64,000 nt of DNA from Ottowia sp. SB7-C50 (GCF_033110285.1 NZ_CP136995.1:1798001-1862000); one strand, 5' to 3'; shown: positions 9,134 to 18,737, numbered from the stretch's first letter. Translations and numbers: made by a program. The notes: a model not told the origin generated them from the sequence alone.

Positions 9134-10684
9134 ATGGCAACGCAAACCAAAAAGCTCATCGAAGTCGCCCTCCCACTGGCTGCTATTAATGCGGCCGCGG
9201 CGCGCGAAAAATCCATCCGCCATGGCCACCCCAGCACGCTGCACCTGTGGTGGGCCCGTCGGCCGTTGGCGGCAGCGCGTGCGGTCATCTTTGCGCAGAT
9301 GGTCGATGATCCCAGCGCCTGGCCTGATCTGTTTCCGACGGAAGACGCGCAAGAGGCTGAGCGCCAACGCCTGTTTCGCATCATCGAAGAACTGGTCAAG
9401 TGGGAGAACACCACCAACGAAACCGTGCTGGACGCCGCCCGCGCCGAGATTCGCCAGAGCTGGCAACGCACCTGCCAGGCCAATGCCGATCATCCACGCG
9501 CAGCAGAACTGTTCGACCCCGAGCGCCTGCCCGCCAATGGTGGCGATGTGCCCGACGATCTGGATGCGCGATTGGTTGTGTTGGCACCAGACTGCCCGCA
9601 TACAAAGGATGGCGGCAGCCCGGCAGAGGCTGCAGCAAAGGCCATTTTGGAGACCCGCGGCAACGCGCCGAGGCTGTATCGGAACACGTTGGCTTTTCTT
9701 GCGCCTGACCGAACACGGTTGCAAGACTTGGACGAAGCCGCTCGACGCTTTCTTGCCTGGAACTCGATTCTTGCGGATGATGAAACACTTGGATTGACCG
9801 CGCATCAGAAGCGCCAGGTTGAACAACAGATAGCCTCGGCTGATGCGGCTGCCGCTGCGCGTTTGCCAGAGACTTATCACTGGTTGCTGGTGCCCTCTCA
9901 AGGGCAACCTACGGAACCCATGCGATGGGAGGCTTTGCGACTGACGGGTAACGACGCTCTGGCGGTACGAGCCGCGAAGAAGCTGCGCTCGGATGGTTCG
10001 TATCTGGTCAGTTACTCGCCGACCTTGCTGAAGATGGAACTGGATCGGGTTCCGCTATGGCGCGGTAACCATGTGTCGGTCAAGCAGTTGGTCGAAGACT
10101 ATGCGCGCTATTTGTACCTGCCTCGATTGAAGGATCCAGCATCGCTATTGCATGCGATGTCTGAAGGCGTCGGCCTTCTGACTTGGGCGCAGGAAGGCTT
10201 TGGATACGCGGATGATTTCGATCCGGCCGCGGGTCGTTATAAGGGGCTGCGTGGTGGGACGTCCGTCACGTTGGGCGACCCTTACAGTGCGGCTCTGCTC
10301 GTCAAGTCAGACATTGCTGCGATGCAACTCGATGCGGAACGCGCGGTTCTTGTTCCTGTGGGCACTGGAGTGCCGGCGTCCCCTGGGGAGACCGGGTCGA
10401 GCGGCGGGGCCGCCCGTTCACCGTCTACGCCTGTTGCGCCGCAGGAAGTTATGCCCACGCGTTTCCACGCGACGGCAACTCTGGATGCGACCCGCATAGG
10501 AAGAGACGCTGGACGGATCGCAGAGGAGATCGTGGCGCATCTGTCCAGCCTCATTGGTGCTGAGGTGACGGTGACACTGGACATTGCAGCGTTGGTCCCT
10601 GACGGCGTGCCTGGCAACGTCGTGCGTGTAGTCCGAGAGAATTGCGCCGCGCTACGCATCATTCCTGATTTCGAGGATCGGTGA
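9134..10684 (+). pseudogene. In-frame chimera: DUF1156 N-terminus fused to DUF499 C-terminus
   Basis: Residues 1 to about 133 match the start of DUF1156 proteins ([48 protein letters not shown]). In that family DPF-type methyltransferase motif I should come next. Instead, from about residue 136 (nucleotide 9540), the text is the C-terminal part of a DUF499 ATPase ([50 protein letters not shown]). The methyltransferase catalytic core and the DUF499 Walker A are both absent. One deletion across two adjacent genes, which happened to stay in frame, explains this. A 516-residue protein could be made but should lack both enzymatic activities. Function, if any, is unknown. Confidence 0.8.
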
Positions 10685-10749
10685 TGGCAGACGGGCAGTG
10701 GCTGCCCAACCTGAACCGGCGAGTTAGCGCCCTTCAGGCCTGTGCCTGA
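10681..10749 (+). pseudogene. Stub of the next operon gene
   Basis: ATG at 10684 overlaps the chimera stop (TGATG arrangement) and reads MADGQWLPNLNRRVSALQACA before stopping at the integrase 3' hairpin. The overlap is typical of operon coupling, so this is probably the first codons of a following defence gene cut off when the integrase end of the island was joined. Too little is left to name it. Confidence 0.35.
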
Positions 10750-10754
10750 AGGGC
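10729..10754 (-). terminator. Hairpin at the integrase 3' end
   Basis: A perfect 11-bp stem GCCCTTCAGGC/GCCTGAAGGGC with a 4-nt loop overlaps the integrase stop codon. There is no T tract, so it may only stabilise the 3' end or slow polymerase. Confidence 0.4.
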
Positions 10755-12038
10755 AGCGAGTTGACTTCCGAGGAGACACCACGCAGCCTGTTGAGGTCCC
10801 TCGTACCGGGCTTGCTGGTAGATCCGACGAAGCTTTGACTGCTCAGAGTGATTGAGGCAACGTTCCACGATCTCAGGCGCCACGCCGCCCTCTGCCATGA
10901 GTGTTGCGCCGGTGCGCCGGAGATCATGCGGGCGCCAAGGACCCCCTGGCAAGATCAGCGCGTCCGTCCGATTTGAACGTCCGGCCATGCGTGGTTGGGT
11001 GCGCTGGCGGTCTGCCACCTGCTTAGTGACCGTCTTGACACATACTGGTCCTTGCGTCCGAGAGGCGGGAAAACACCAAGGCGTGCTGCCAGTCAGTCGG
11101 TACAACCGCAAAAATTGTTCCTTGGCGAAGTCGCTCAACATCACCCTATGCGGCTTTCCGTTCTTGGTTTCGGGAATGGTCCACACGCCGTTTTTTAGGT
11201 CGACATGCTCCCACCGAGCTGTCAGGATCTCTCCGATACGAGTGATCGTTGAGAGTTGAATGAGCAGGGCGCATATGGACGGTTCCGCCATGCCCGCCTG
11301 GGGCAATTTTTGGAAAAGCGCAATCAGCTCTGGTTCGCTCAGAACTCGATCGCGCTCAATGTCAGGCCCGATCCGCGACTTCTTGATTCGCGCGGTTGGG
11401 TCGATCTCTACGATGTCACGGTCCAGAGCGAAACTGAACATCTGTCGCAAGTCCGACAGGACGCGCTTTGTCATGCGAACAACGTCGCGTTCCATCATCG
11501 TGTCGACGATCAGTTGGATGTTGGCCTTGGTGACGTCAGCGGCCGCCACTTCGCCAATGATGGGGAAGACGTCGCGCTCGAACCCACGCTTGATTTCTGC
11601 ACCGCCATCAGCGCGAGATTTGAGCTCGCGCGTCTGCCACAGGTCGAACAAACCCCGCACCGTGACTCGCGCCTGCTGCGTCGCCAACTCGCTCAGGCGA
11701 TCTCGTTGCGTTTGGATCGCTTCGATCTGGTCGGCTTGGACCTTGAGCCGTTCGACCGCCTTTATCTCTAGTGGATCTTCGCCGGCTTGCCGGCTGACCG
11801 CTAGGCGATGGCGTTGCTCGCGGAGCGCCTTTAGGCTGGCCGAACCGCCGGCCCGCCAAGAGCCTAGGCGCGCTTCGCGGACTCGCCCTTCGACCTTGTA
11901 CCGCCAGACCACGTAAACGCTCACCGTACCGTCTCGGCCGGAACGAACGGTGCCGTACATTGAATCTCCGAGACTCAGTCGTCTTCCGTCATCTGCGGCA
12001 GTCAATGCTTCGAGCTGCTTGACCGTTACGATTGCCAT
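10734..12038 (-). CDS. Tyrosine-type site-specific integrase (island integrase)
   Basis: I take the start at ATG 12038 (MAIVTVKQLEAL), typical for this subfamily; an upstream GTG at 12074 would add 12 residues. The protein has an N-terminal DUF4102-like arm-binding domain, a SAM-like core-binding region (about 140-230) and a catalytic domain with R in TRIGEILTARW, HDLRRT box II, H in LNHSE and the nucleophile Tyr in RRIYQQARY. It lies about 175 nt from a tRNA-Pro 3' fragment, the expected att position, and reads away from it. All catalytic residues are present. It presumably catalyses island integration and excision at tRNA-Pro. Confidence 0.9.
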   Translation of the reverse strand: MAIVTVKQLEALTAADDGRRLSLGDSMYGTVRSGRDGTVSVYVVWRYKVEGRVREARLGSWRAGGSASLKALREQRHRLAVSRQAGEDPLEIKAVERLKVQADQIEAIQTQRDRLSELATQQARVTVRGLFDLWQTRELKSRADGGAEIKRGFERDVFPIIGEVAAADVTKANIQLIVDTMMERDVVRMTKRVLSDLRQMFSFALDRDIVEIDPTARIKKSRIGPDIERDRVLSEPELIALFQKLPQAGMAEPSICALLIQLSTITRIGEILTARWEHVDLKNGVWTIPETKNGKPHRVMLSDFAKEQFLRLYRLTGSTPWCFPASRTQGPVCVKTVTKQVADRQRTQPRMAGRSNRTDALILPGGPWRPHDLRRTGATLMAEGGVAPEIVERCLNHSEQSKLRRIYQQARYEGPQQAAWCLLGSQLAALQAQA

Positions 12039-12212
12039 CCTGCACCCCTGATTTTTGCCCACACTTTTGCCCACACCGCAGGCGCGGCTGGCGACAGACT
12101 TTAGTGCATCATGGCGAACAGGTCAAATCAATGAGCTGCATGTAACGCGTTGATTTATAAGGGATAAGTTAGAATTCGCGAGCAAGGATGGATCGTGGCA
12201 AATCATCTCTAA

Positions 12213-12262
12213 TTTGCATGGGGTGCAAGGGGTAGCGAGTTCGAATCCCGCCACGCCGACCA
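12213..12262 (+). other. att site: 3' fragment of tRNA-Pro(GGG)
   Basis: The 50 nt hold an anticodon stem-loop TTTGC-ATGGGGT-GCAAG with anticodon GGG, a TTCGAAT T-loop, the 3' acceptor strand CACGCCG, discriminator A and encoded CCA. The expected 5' acceptor strand CGGCGTG and the D arm are absent upstream, so this is not a complete tRNA. It is the displaced 3' end left when an island integrates into a tRNA gene. The intact tRNA-Pro should lie beyond the left edge of the window. One A-C mismatch in the T-stem fits loss of selection. Confidence 0.8.
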
Positions 12263-12271
12263 TCTACACAA

Positions 12272-12307
12272 GGGGCTACAGCTATTAAAGTTGTAGCCCC
12301 TTTTTTT
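12272..12307 (+). terminator. Intrinsic terminator of the former tRNA-Pro unit
   Basis: A 9-bp stem GGGGCTACA/TGTAGCCCC is followed by seven T. It lies 10 nt after the tRNA fragment and was probably the tRNA-Pro terminator. It now isolates thiG from the island. Confidence 0.85.
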
Positions 12308-12362
12308 GCGTCCGCGGCGGTCGTGATGGCCACGCCGCAGTTCGTTGGCAGAATATCGAGCC

Positions 12363-13187
12363 ATGCGAGATTCATCCCTGTCCGCCGCGCCCGCCGATGC
12401 CTGGAACGTGGGCGACGTGGCGCTGTCCAGCCGCTTTTTGCTGGGTACGGCCGGTTATCCGTCGCCCCAGGTGCTGGGCGATGCGATCCAGGCGTCGGCC
12501 ACGCAGATCGTCACCGTGGGCCTCAAGCGGCAACTGGCCGCGGCGGGCGACAACGGGTTCATCGAGATCATCCGTGGTGCCATGAAGACGCAGGGCGCGC
12601 GCCTGCTGCCCAACACCGCCGGCTGCCGCACGGCGCGCGAGGCGATTCAGCTGGCGCACATGTCGCGCGAGCTGTACGACACGCCCTGGGTCAAGCTGGA
12701 GGTGGTGGGCGACGAATACACGCTGCAGCCCGACCCGATTGAGCTGATCGAGGCCGCGCGGCAACTGGCGCGCGACGGGTTCACCGTGTTTCCGTACTGC
12801 ACCGACGACCTGGTGACCTGCAAGCGCCTGCTCGACGCCGGCTGCCCGCTGCTGATGCCGTGGGGCGCGCCCATCGGGTCGGGACAGGGGCTGATCAACC
12901 CGTTTGCGCTGCGCACGCTGCGCGAACGCCTGCCGGACGTGGTGCTGATCGTCGACGCCGGCATTGGCGCGCCCAGCCACGCGGCGCAGGCGCTCGAAAT
13001 GGGCTACGACGCCGTGCTGCTGAACAGCGCGGTCAGCCAGTCGCCGGACCCGGTGCGTATGGCGGGCGCGTTCCGGCAGGCCATTGAAGCCGGGCGCGCC
13101 GCTTACCGGGCCGGCGTGATGACGCGGCAGGATTTTGCGGTGGCGACGACGCCGGTCACCGGCAACCCGTTCCTGATCGGTGGCTGA
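12363..13187 (+). CDS. thiG: Thiazole synthase ThiG
   Basis: ThiG makes the thiazole phosphate moiety of thiamine from 1-deoxy-xylulose 5-phosphate, dehydroglycine and ThiS-thiocarboxylate. The 274 residues have the TIM-barrel signature: LLPNTAGC, the Schiff-base lysine in WVKLEVVGD, the phosphate-binding MPWGAPIGSGQGL and IVDAGIGAPSHA. Start at ATG 12363; a TTG 18 nt upstream is possible. It is followed 12 nt later by the ThiD-ThiE fusion, so they form an operon. No thiS, thiC or thiO is next to it; those genes, and any TPP riboswitch, must be elsewhere or were separated by the island insertion. Confidence 0.93.
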   Translation: MRDSSLSAAPADAWNVGDVALSSRFLLGTAGYPSPQVLGDAIQASATQIVTVGLKRQLAAAGDNGFIEIIRGAMKTQGARLLPNTAGCRTAREAIQLAHMSRELYDTPWVKLEVVGDEYTLQPDPIELIEAARQLARDGFTVFPYCTDDLVTCKRLLDAGCPLLMPWGAPIGSGQGLINPFALRTLRERLPDVVLIVDAGIGAPSHAAQALEMGYDAVLLNSAVSQSPDPVRMAGAFRQAIEAGRAAYRAGVMTRQDFAVATTPVTGNPFLIGG

Positions 13188-13199
13188 AGGCGCTCTCGC

Positions 13200-14816
13200 A
13201 TGAATTTCCCATGGGCCCCTGCACCCGGCCACGCCAGGCCCATCGTCTGGAGCATCGCCGGCAACGACAGCGCGGGCGGGGCGGGCCTGTCGGCCGACCA
13301 GCGCGCCGCGCAGGCGTTTGGCGTGCATCTGTGCCCCGTGGTGGCGGCGGTCACGGCGCAAAGCTCGACCGGCGTGACGCGCATTGACGCGGTATCGAGC
13401 AAGACGCTCGACGCGCAACTGCACGCGCTGGCCGCCGACATGCCGCCCGCCGTCATCAAGACCGGGCTTCTGGCCAGCGCCGCCCACGTGCTGACCGTCG
13501 CGCGCTGCGTGGAAAAGCTGCGCCAACGCGCGCCGGTGGCGCTGGTCGTGGACCCGGTGCTTCGGTCCAGCACCGGCGCATCGTTTGCGGCCGACGATGT
13601 GCTGGACGCCTATGTTCGCGAACTGCTGCCCCGGGCGACCCTGACTACGCCCAACGAGGCCGAGGCGCGGCGGCTGGTCGCGGCGCTTGACCCTTCTGTG
13701 GGCGCAACCACGGCCCCGGCACTTGCGCGGCGCCTGCGGGCGACGGGCGTGCAGGCGCTCGCCGTGACCGGCGGCGACAGCACGGGGCAGGGCGCGCACG
13801 CGATGGACTGGCTGGATACGCAGCACGCGAGCGGCTGGCTGTCGTTGCCGCGCATCGACACGCGCCACACGCACGGCACCGGGTGCACCTTTGCCACCAG
13901 CGCGGCGGCGGCATTGGCGCTGGGCTTTGTACCGGCCGACGCGCTGGTGCTGGCCAAGATGGCGACGGCGCAGGCGTTGCGCCACGGTTATGCGGCCGGG
14001 CAGGGCGCGGGGCCGGTGGCGTCCGTGGGCGGTTTTGCAACCGATTCATCGCTCATGCCCATGCTGACGTGGGGCGCTCGCTTCGAAATCGATAGCGACT
14101 CGCCGACGCACCCGGGGCGGGCTGCTGCCGACATCGGCCTGTACGCCATTGTCGACAGCGTCGAGCGCGTGGCCCAGGTCGTGGCGGCCGGCGTGCGAAC
14201 CGTGCAATTGCGCATCAAGACACCGGACGCGCCCGACGTGGCCTGGCATGCCGCGCTGCGCGAATCGATGGTGCAGTCGCTGGCCGCGTGCGCCGCCGCC
14301 GGCGCCACGCTGGTGGTCAACGACCACTGGCAGCTGGCCGCCGAACTGGCGCCAACCCACCCCGGCACGCTGGCCGTGCACCTGGGGCAGGAAGACCTGC
14401 TGGCGCTGGGCGATGCGGGCCGGGCCGCGCTGGCGGCCACGCGCCTGCCGCTGGGCATCAGCAGTCACAGCCTGTGGGAACTGGCGCGCGCCTGCGCCTT
14501 GAAGCCGTGGTACGTCGCCTGCGGCCCTGTGTGGCCCACGCTGACCAAGGCCATGCCCTGGGTGCCGCAAGGGCTGGACAACCTGGCCTGGTGGGTGCAC
14601 ATGGCCGGCGTGCCGGTGGTGGCCATCGGCGGCATCCTGGACCTGGACCAGGCCACGCAGGCCGCCCGCAGCGGCGCCAGCGGCGTGTGCGTGGTGCGCG
14701 GCCTGGGCGACCTGCCGACGCGCACGGTGCCGGCGTGGCAGGCGGCGATCCAGGCCGGTCGCGCTGCCGCGCCGCTGCCCGTGCCGGCGTTTCCGCACCC
14801 GTCGCTCAACGCCTGA
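13200..14816 (+). CDS. thiDE: Bifunctional HMP-phosphate kinase/thiamine-phosphate synthase
   Basis: Residues 1 to about 270 are a ThiD ribokinase-fold domain (SIAGNDSAGGAGL, VVDPVLRSSTG, HTHGTGCTFATSAAAAL with the GTGC anion hole). Residues about 300 to 525 are a ThiE TIM barrel (GLYAIVDSVERV, TLVVNDHWQLA, VHLGQEDL, VAIGGILDLDQA). The fusion would phosphorylate HMP-P to HMP-PP and couple it with thiazole phosphate. ThiE text is more divergent than usual, for example SHSLWELARAC in place of the SCHN-type loop. It lies directly after thiG. A second stand-alone ThiD follows downstream. Confidence 0.88.
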   Translation: MNFPWAPAPGHARPIVWSIAGNDSAGGAGLSADQRAAQAFGVHLCPVVAAVTAQSSTGVTRIDAVSSKTLDAQLHALAADMPPAVIKTGLLASAAHVLTVARCVEKLRQRAPVALVVDPVLRSSTGASFAADDVLDAYVRELLPRATLTTPNEAEARRLVAALDPSVGATTAPALARRLRATGVQALAVTGGDSTGQGAHAMDWLDTQHASGWLSLPRIDTRHTHGTGCTFATSAAAALALGFVPADALVLAKMATAQALRHGYAAGQGAGPVASVGGFATDSSLMPMLTWGARFEIDSDSPTHPGRAAADIGLYAIVDSVERVAQVVAAGVRTVQLRIKTPDAPDVAWHAALRESMVQSLAACAAAGATLVVNDHWQLAAELAPTHPGTLAVHLGQEDLLALGDAGRAALAATRLPLGISSHSLWELARACALKPWYVACGPVWPTLTKAMPWVPQGLDNLAWWVHMAGVPVVAIGGILDLDQATQAARSGASGVCVVRGLGDLPTRTVPAWQAAIQAGRAAAPLPVPAFPHPSLNA

Positions 14817-14970
14817 AGGCGGCCGCGTGCCGGGGGTGGCGGGCTGGTCAACAATAGGGTGGGGCGCAACGCTGTGCCCGTGCGGTGGCCGGCCGCTGCG
14901 GGCGCCACAGATGCTTCATATTTGATAGCTATACATCCTTATTACATCAGCGCAAAAGGCGTGAATCGAC

Positions 14971-15840
14971 ATGCAAACGTTTGATCTGACCCAGGAATAT
15001 GTGCGCGTGCTGACCATCGCCACCAGCGACTCGGGCGGTGGCGCCGGCGTGCAGGCCGACCTGAAGACCTTTGCCGCGCTGGGCTGCTACGGCATGAGCG
15101 CCGTGGCCGGCCTGACGGCGCAGAACACGCAGGCCGTCAGCGGCATCCACATCGCGCCGCCGGAATTTCTGGCCGCACAGATCGACGCCGTGGCGCAGGA
15201 CATCGGCGCGCACGCGGTCAAGATCGGCATGCTGTTCTCGGCCGACGTGATGCGCGTGGTGGCGGCCGCCATCGACCGCCATGCGCTGCCGCACGTGGTG
15301 GTCGACCCGGTGATGGTGTCGGCCACCGGCGCCGCGCTGATCGAGCCCGACGGCGTGCAGACGCTCGTGGCCGAGCTGTTTCCGCGTGCTGCGCTGGTCA
15401 CGCCCAATCTGCATGAGGCCGAATTGCTGCTGGGCCACCCGGTCGGTAGCGCCGCCGACATGGCCGCCGCCGCGCAGGCGCTGCTACAGATGGGCGCGCG
15501 CGCCGTGTTGCTGAAGGGCGGCCACCTGCCGGGCGACACCGTGTTCGACGTGCTGCTGGAGCGCGGCGCCGAGCCGCAGGTGATGCAGGCCGAGCGCGTG
15601 GCCACGCAGAACGTGCACGGCGCCGGCTGCACGCTGTCGTCGGCACTGGCAGCGTTTCTGGCGCAGGGCCTGCCGCTGCGGCTGGCGGCCGAGGCGGCGC
15701 ACAGCTTTGTGCTGGACGCGCTGAAGGAAGGCGCCATGGTGCGCACCGGCCACGGGGTGGGCCCGCTCAACCACGGCTTTTCGCCGCGCGCCATGGTGCT
15801 GCGCGACCTGCCGCGCGCCGCGCCGCCGCAGGCGGGCTGA
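14971..15840 (+). CDS. thiD: Hydroxymethylpyrimidine (phosphate) kinase ThiD
   Basis: The 289-residue ribokinase-family protein matches ThiD along its whole length: TIATSDSGGGAGVQADLKTF, GMLFSADVM, VVDPVMVSATGAAL, TPNLHEAELLLG and the catalytic loop NVHGAGCTLSSALAAFLAQG. It phosphorylates HMP and HMP-P. It is the second ThiD domain in 2.6 kb and lies 154 nt beyond the fusion gene. A copy-like AT-rich tract (TTTGATAGCTAT) sits upstream, so it may have its own promoter. Confidence 0.93.
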   Translation: MQTFDLTQEYVRVLTIATSDSGGGAGVQADLKTFAALGCYGMSAVAGLTAQNTQAVSGIHIAPPEFLAAQIDAVAQDIGAHAVKIGMLFSADVMRVVAAAIDRHALPHVVVDPVMVSATGAALIEPDGVQTLVAELFPRAALVTPNLHEAELLLGHPVGSAADMAAAAQALLQMGARAVLLKGGHLPGDTVFDVLLERGAEPQVMQAERVATQNVHGAGCTLSSALAAFLAQGLPLRLAAEAAHSFVLDALKEGAMVRTGHGVGPLNHGFSPRAMVLRDLPRAAPPQAG

Positions 15841-15873
15841 CGCAGCGGCCGCGCGCCATTCACCGCTTGACCG

Positions 15874-16908
15874 ATGCTGTGCTTCGTCAACCCCGAGCAG
15901 GCGCAGCACGCGCCGCGCTTTGAAATCTTTCGCGGCGAGCGCGTGCCCTGCCACGAAGGGCCGCCGCGCGCCGCCTTCGTCGAGCAGGCGCTGCGCGAAC
16001 AGGGCCACGTGCTGCGCACGCCCGACGTCGACAGCACGCCCTGGCTGACGCAGGTGCATGCGCCGCGCTATCTCGACTTTCTGCGCGGCGCGTGGCACGA
16101 CTGGCTGGCGCTGGACGCAGCCAACGCCGACCGCCAGCCGTTTCCGTCCGTCTGGCCGGTGCGCACGCTGCGCAGCGACGTCGAGCCGCGCAACTTCATC
16201 GCCCGCCTCGGGCTGTATTCGATGGACAACGGCTCGCCGCTCAGCGCCGGCACCTGGGCGGCGGCCAAGGCAGCGGCCGACTGCGCCGCCAGCGCGGCCC
16301 GGGCACTGGGTGGCGGCGCGCGTGCGGCCTTCAGCGCCAGCCGCCCGCCCGGCCACCACGCGGGCCGCGACTTCATGGGCGGCTACTGCTTTATCAACCA
16401 CGCCGCCGTGGCCGCGCAGGCCCTGCGCGACGGCGGCGCGGCGCGCGTGGCGGTGCTGGACGTGGATTACCACCACGGCAACGGCACGCAAAGCATCTTC
16501 TACGACCGCGCCGACGTGCTGTTCTGCAGCATCCATGGTGACCCGCGCACCGAATACCCGTTCTACCTGGGCCACGCCGATGAAACCGGCGTGGGCGAGG
16601 GCGCCGGCTACACCCTGAACCTGCCGCTGCCCGCCGGCAGCAGCGCAGGCACCTGGTTCGACGCGCTGCATACCGCCTGCGCGCGCATCGAGCGCTACGG
16701 CGCCGATGCCCTGGTGGTATCGCTGGGCCTGGACACGTTCGTGGGCGATCCCATCAGCCAGTTTCAGCTTCTCAAGGCAGACTTCGTGCGCCTGGGCGAG
16801 CGGCTGAAGCGCCTGGGCCGGCCCACCGCCTTCGTGCTGGAAGGCGGTTACGCGGCGGCCGAACTGGGCCACAACGCAGCCGCCGTGTTGCAAGGATTTG
16901 AGGCATGA
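15874..16908 (+). CDS. Histone-deacetylase-like amidohydrolase
   Basis: The 344-residue protein has the arginase/HDAC fold signatures: RPPGHHAG with the two catalytic histidines, [13 protein letters not shown], and the zinc ligands in [13 protein letters not shown] plus [11 protein letters not shown]. Bacterial members remove acetyl groups from acetylpolyamines or other small amides; the substrate cannot be read from sequence. The C-terminus [13 protein letters not shown] is the usual one. It overlaps the next gene by 4 nt (ATGA), so the two are translationally coupled. Confidence 0.88.
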   Translation: MLCFVNPEQAQHAPRFEIFRGERVPCHEGPPRAAFVEQALREQGHVLRTPDVDSTPWLTQVHAPRYLDFLRGAWHDWLALDAANADRQPFPSVWPVRTLRSDVEPRNFIARLGLYSMDNGSPLSAGTWAAAKAAADCAASAARALGGGARAAFSASRPPGHHAGRDFMGGYCFINHAAVAAQALRDGGAARVAVLDVDYHHGNGTQSIFYDRADVLFCSIHGDPRTEYPFYLGHADETGVGEGAGYTLNLPLPAGSSAGTWFDALHTACARIERYGADALVVSLGLDTFVGDPISQFQLLKADFVRLGERLKRLGRPTAFVLEGGYAAAELGHNAAAVLQGFEA

Positions 16909-18050
16909 GCGTGGAACACGTCGACACCGTCGTCATCGGCGCGGGCGTGGTCGGCCTGGCGGTGGCGCGCGCGCTGGCGCAGTCGGGGCGCGAGGTGATG
17001 GTGCTGGAAGCGGCCGAGGCCTTTGGCACCGCCACCAGCGCGCGCAACAGCGAGGTCATTCACGCCGGCATCTACTACCCGCCCGGGTCGCTGAAGGCGC
17101 GGCTGTGCGTGCAGGGCCGCGACATGCTGTATGCGTACTGCGCGGCGCGCGGCGTGGCGCACCGCCGCTGCGGCAAGCTCATCGTGGCGTGCAACGACGT
17201 CCAGGTAGCTGAACTGCGTGCCATCGAGGCGCGGGCGCGCGCCAATGGCGTGAGCGACCTGTGCTGGCTGGGCCGCGCCGAAGCGCTGGCGCTGGAGCCG
17301 CAACTGGACTGCCAGGCCGCGCTGCTGTCGCCCTCCACCGGCATCATCGACAGCCATGGCCTGATGCTGTCGCTGCTGGCCGACCTGGAACATGCGGGCG
17401 GCCTGCTGGCCGTGCATTCCAAGGTCAATTGGCTTGTAGCGCTGTCTGATCAAGGGCAACCAGCTATCAAATTGGGAGTGATTACGGCCGATGGCGATGA
17501 ACTGGAATTGCAGGCGCGCCAGGTCGTCAACGCCGCCGGCCTGGGCGCCATCGCACTGGCACACCGCACGCAGGGCCTGGCGCCACAGCACCGCCCGCCG
17601 CTGCCCACGCGCTGGGCCAAGGGCAACTACTTCACGCTCAGCGGCCGCGCGCCGTTCAGCCACCTGATCTACCCGGTGGTCGAGCGCGATTCGCCCAGCC
17701 TGGGCGTGCACCTCACGCTCGATCTGGGCGGCCAGGCCAAGTTCGGCCCCGACGTGCAATGGCAGGACTCGCCGGACGACTACCGCGTCGACGCATCGCG
17801 CGCCGACGCCTTCTACGACGAAGTGCGCCGCTACTGGCCCGGCCTGCCCGACGCCGCGCTGCAACCCGCCTACGCCGGCATCCGGCCCAAGCTGACCGGC
17901 CCCGGCGAGCCGGCGGCCGACTTCGTCATCCAGGGGCCGCGCGAGCACGGCGTGGCGGGCCTGGTCAACCTGTTCGGGATCGAATCGCCGGGGCTGACGA
18001 GTTGTCTGGCCATTGCCGACGAGGTGGCGGGGCGCTGGGTTGTTCCGTGA
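16905..18050 (+). CDS. FAD-dependent oxidoreductase (LhgO/DAO family)
   Basis: An N-terminal Rossmann motif [19 protein letters not shown] (residues 8-26) is followed by [24 protein letters not shown], characteristic of L-2-hydroxyglutarate oxidase-type members of the D-amino-acid-oxidase superfamily. At 381 residues it has full length. A family dispersed-repeat copy (17426-17474) is read through in frame as about 16 residues ([16 protein letters not shown]) in a loop. Coupled to the HDAC-like gene by a 4-nt overlap. Substrate assignment is tentative. Confidence 0.85.
   Translation: MSVEHVDTVVIGAGVVGLAVARALAQSGREVMVLEAAEAFGTATSARNSEVIHAGIYYPPGSLKARLCVQGRDMLYAYCAARGVAHRRCGKLIVACNDVQVAELRAIEARARANGVSDLCWLGRAEALALEPQLDCQAALLSPSTGIIDSHGLMLSLLADLEHAGGLLAVHSKVNWLVALSDQGQPAIKLGVITADGDELELQARQVVNAAGLGAIALAHRTQGLAPQHRPPLPTRWAKGNYFTLSGRAPFSHLIYPVVERDSPSLGVHLTLDLGGQAKFGPDVQWQDSPDDYRVDASRADAFYDEVRRYWPGLPDAALQPAYAGIRPKLTGPGEPAADFVIQGPREHGVAGLVNLFGIESPGLTSCLAIADEVAGRWVVP
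17426..17474. repeat. Dispersed short repeat, in frame inside a CDS
   Basis: AATTGGC...AGCGCT...CAAG.GC...CAGCTATCAAATTG matches the intergenic copies at 32276, 35625 and elsewhere. Here the repeat is translated as part of the FAD oxidoreductase. Confidence 0.65.
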
Positions 18051-18164
18051 GAAAACCGCCACGATGATCCGCGGCGGGCGCGCGGCAAGCGAAAATACTC
18101 GCCGATGGCTGCGCTGGTGACGAGAGCACGACGCCACGGCTGATAACGGTTGGAGGGGTTGACG

Positions 18165-18737
18165 ATGGCGATCTTGGGTTGGGTGCTGCTGGCGGTGCTG
18201 CTGGTGCTGTGCGTGTATGCCGTGATGCTGTACAACGGGCTGGTCACGCTCAAGCACAACGTGGCCAAGGCGTGGGCCAACATCGACGTGGTGCTCAAGC
18301 AGCGCCATGACGAATTGCCCAAGCTGGTCGAAACCTGCAAGCAGTTCAAGCAGTTCGAGCAGCAGACGCTGCAGCGCGTGATCGAGGCACGTTCGCGCGT
18401 GCACCAGGCGCGCGAGCGGCACGATGTGGCCGCCTTGGGCGAGGCCGAGGGCGCGCTGCGCACGGGCCTGGGCCGCCTGTTTGCCGTGGCCGAGGCCTAC
18501 CCCGAACTCAAGAGCAACCAGAACTTCATGCAGCTGCAGCAGCGCATCAGCTCGCTCGAGGGGTTGATCGCCGACCGGCGCGAGTTCTACAACGAATCCG
18601 TCAATCTGAACAACGTGCGCATCGAGCAGTTTCCCGACGCGCTGCTGGCGCGCCTGTTCCAATTCAAGCCACAGCCGCTGCTGGAGTTCAGCGCGACCGA
18701 GACGGCTGACGTCGACATGAAGCAATTGTTCGGCTGA
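18165..18737 (+). CDS. lemA: LemA family protein
   Basis: The ATG at 18165 is chosen over a TTG at 18150. An N-terminal membrane anchor (ILGWVLLAVLLVLCVYAVMLYN) is followed by the LemA four-helix coiled body (NNVAKAWANIDVVLKQRHDELPKLV-type text, KSNQNFMQLQQRISSLE, RREFYNESVNLNN). It is a surface or periplasm-exposed protein of poorly defined role, usually paired with a GIDE or TPM-domain partner. Here the partner follows after 31 nt. Confidence 0.92.
   Translation: MAILGWVLLAVLLVLCVYAVMLYNGLVTLKHNVAKAWANIDVVLKQRHDELPKLVETCKQFKQFEQQTLQRVIEARSRVHQARERHDVAALGEAEGALRTGLGRLFAVAEAYPELKSNQNFMQLQQRISSLEGLIADRREFYNESVNLNNVRIEQFPDALLARLFQFKPQPLLEFSATETADVDMKQLFG

Noticed and set aside
12213..12262. 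Complete functional tRNA-Pro
   Set aside because: The 5' acceptor strand and D arm are missing and one T-stem pair is broken, so only the 3' part is present.
12372..13985. 537-codon minus-strand frame over thiG/thiD
   Set aside because: Arginine/glycine-rich antisense text without motifs; the plus-strand thi genes are clear.
14817..14970. TPP riboswitch before thiD
   Set aside because: I could not find the conserved CUGAGA and ACCUGA-type elements in order; the gap is short and contains only an AT-rich repeat remnant.
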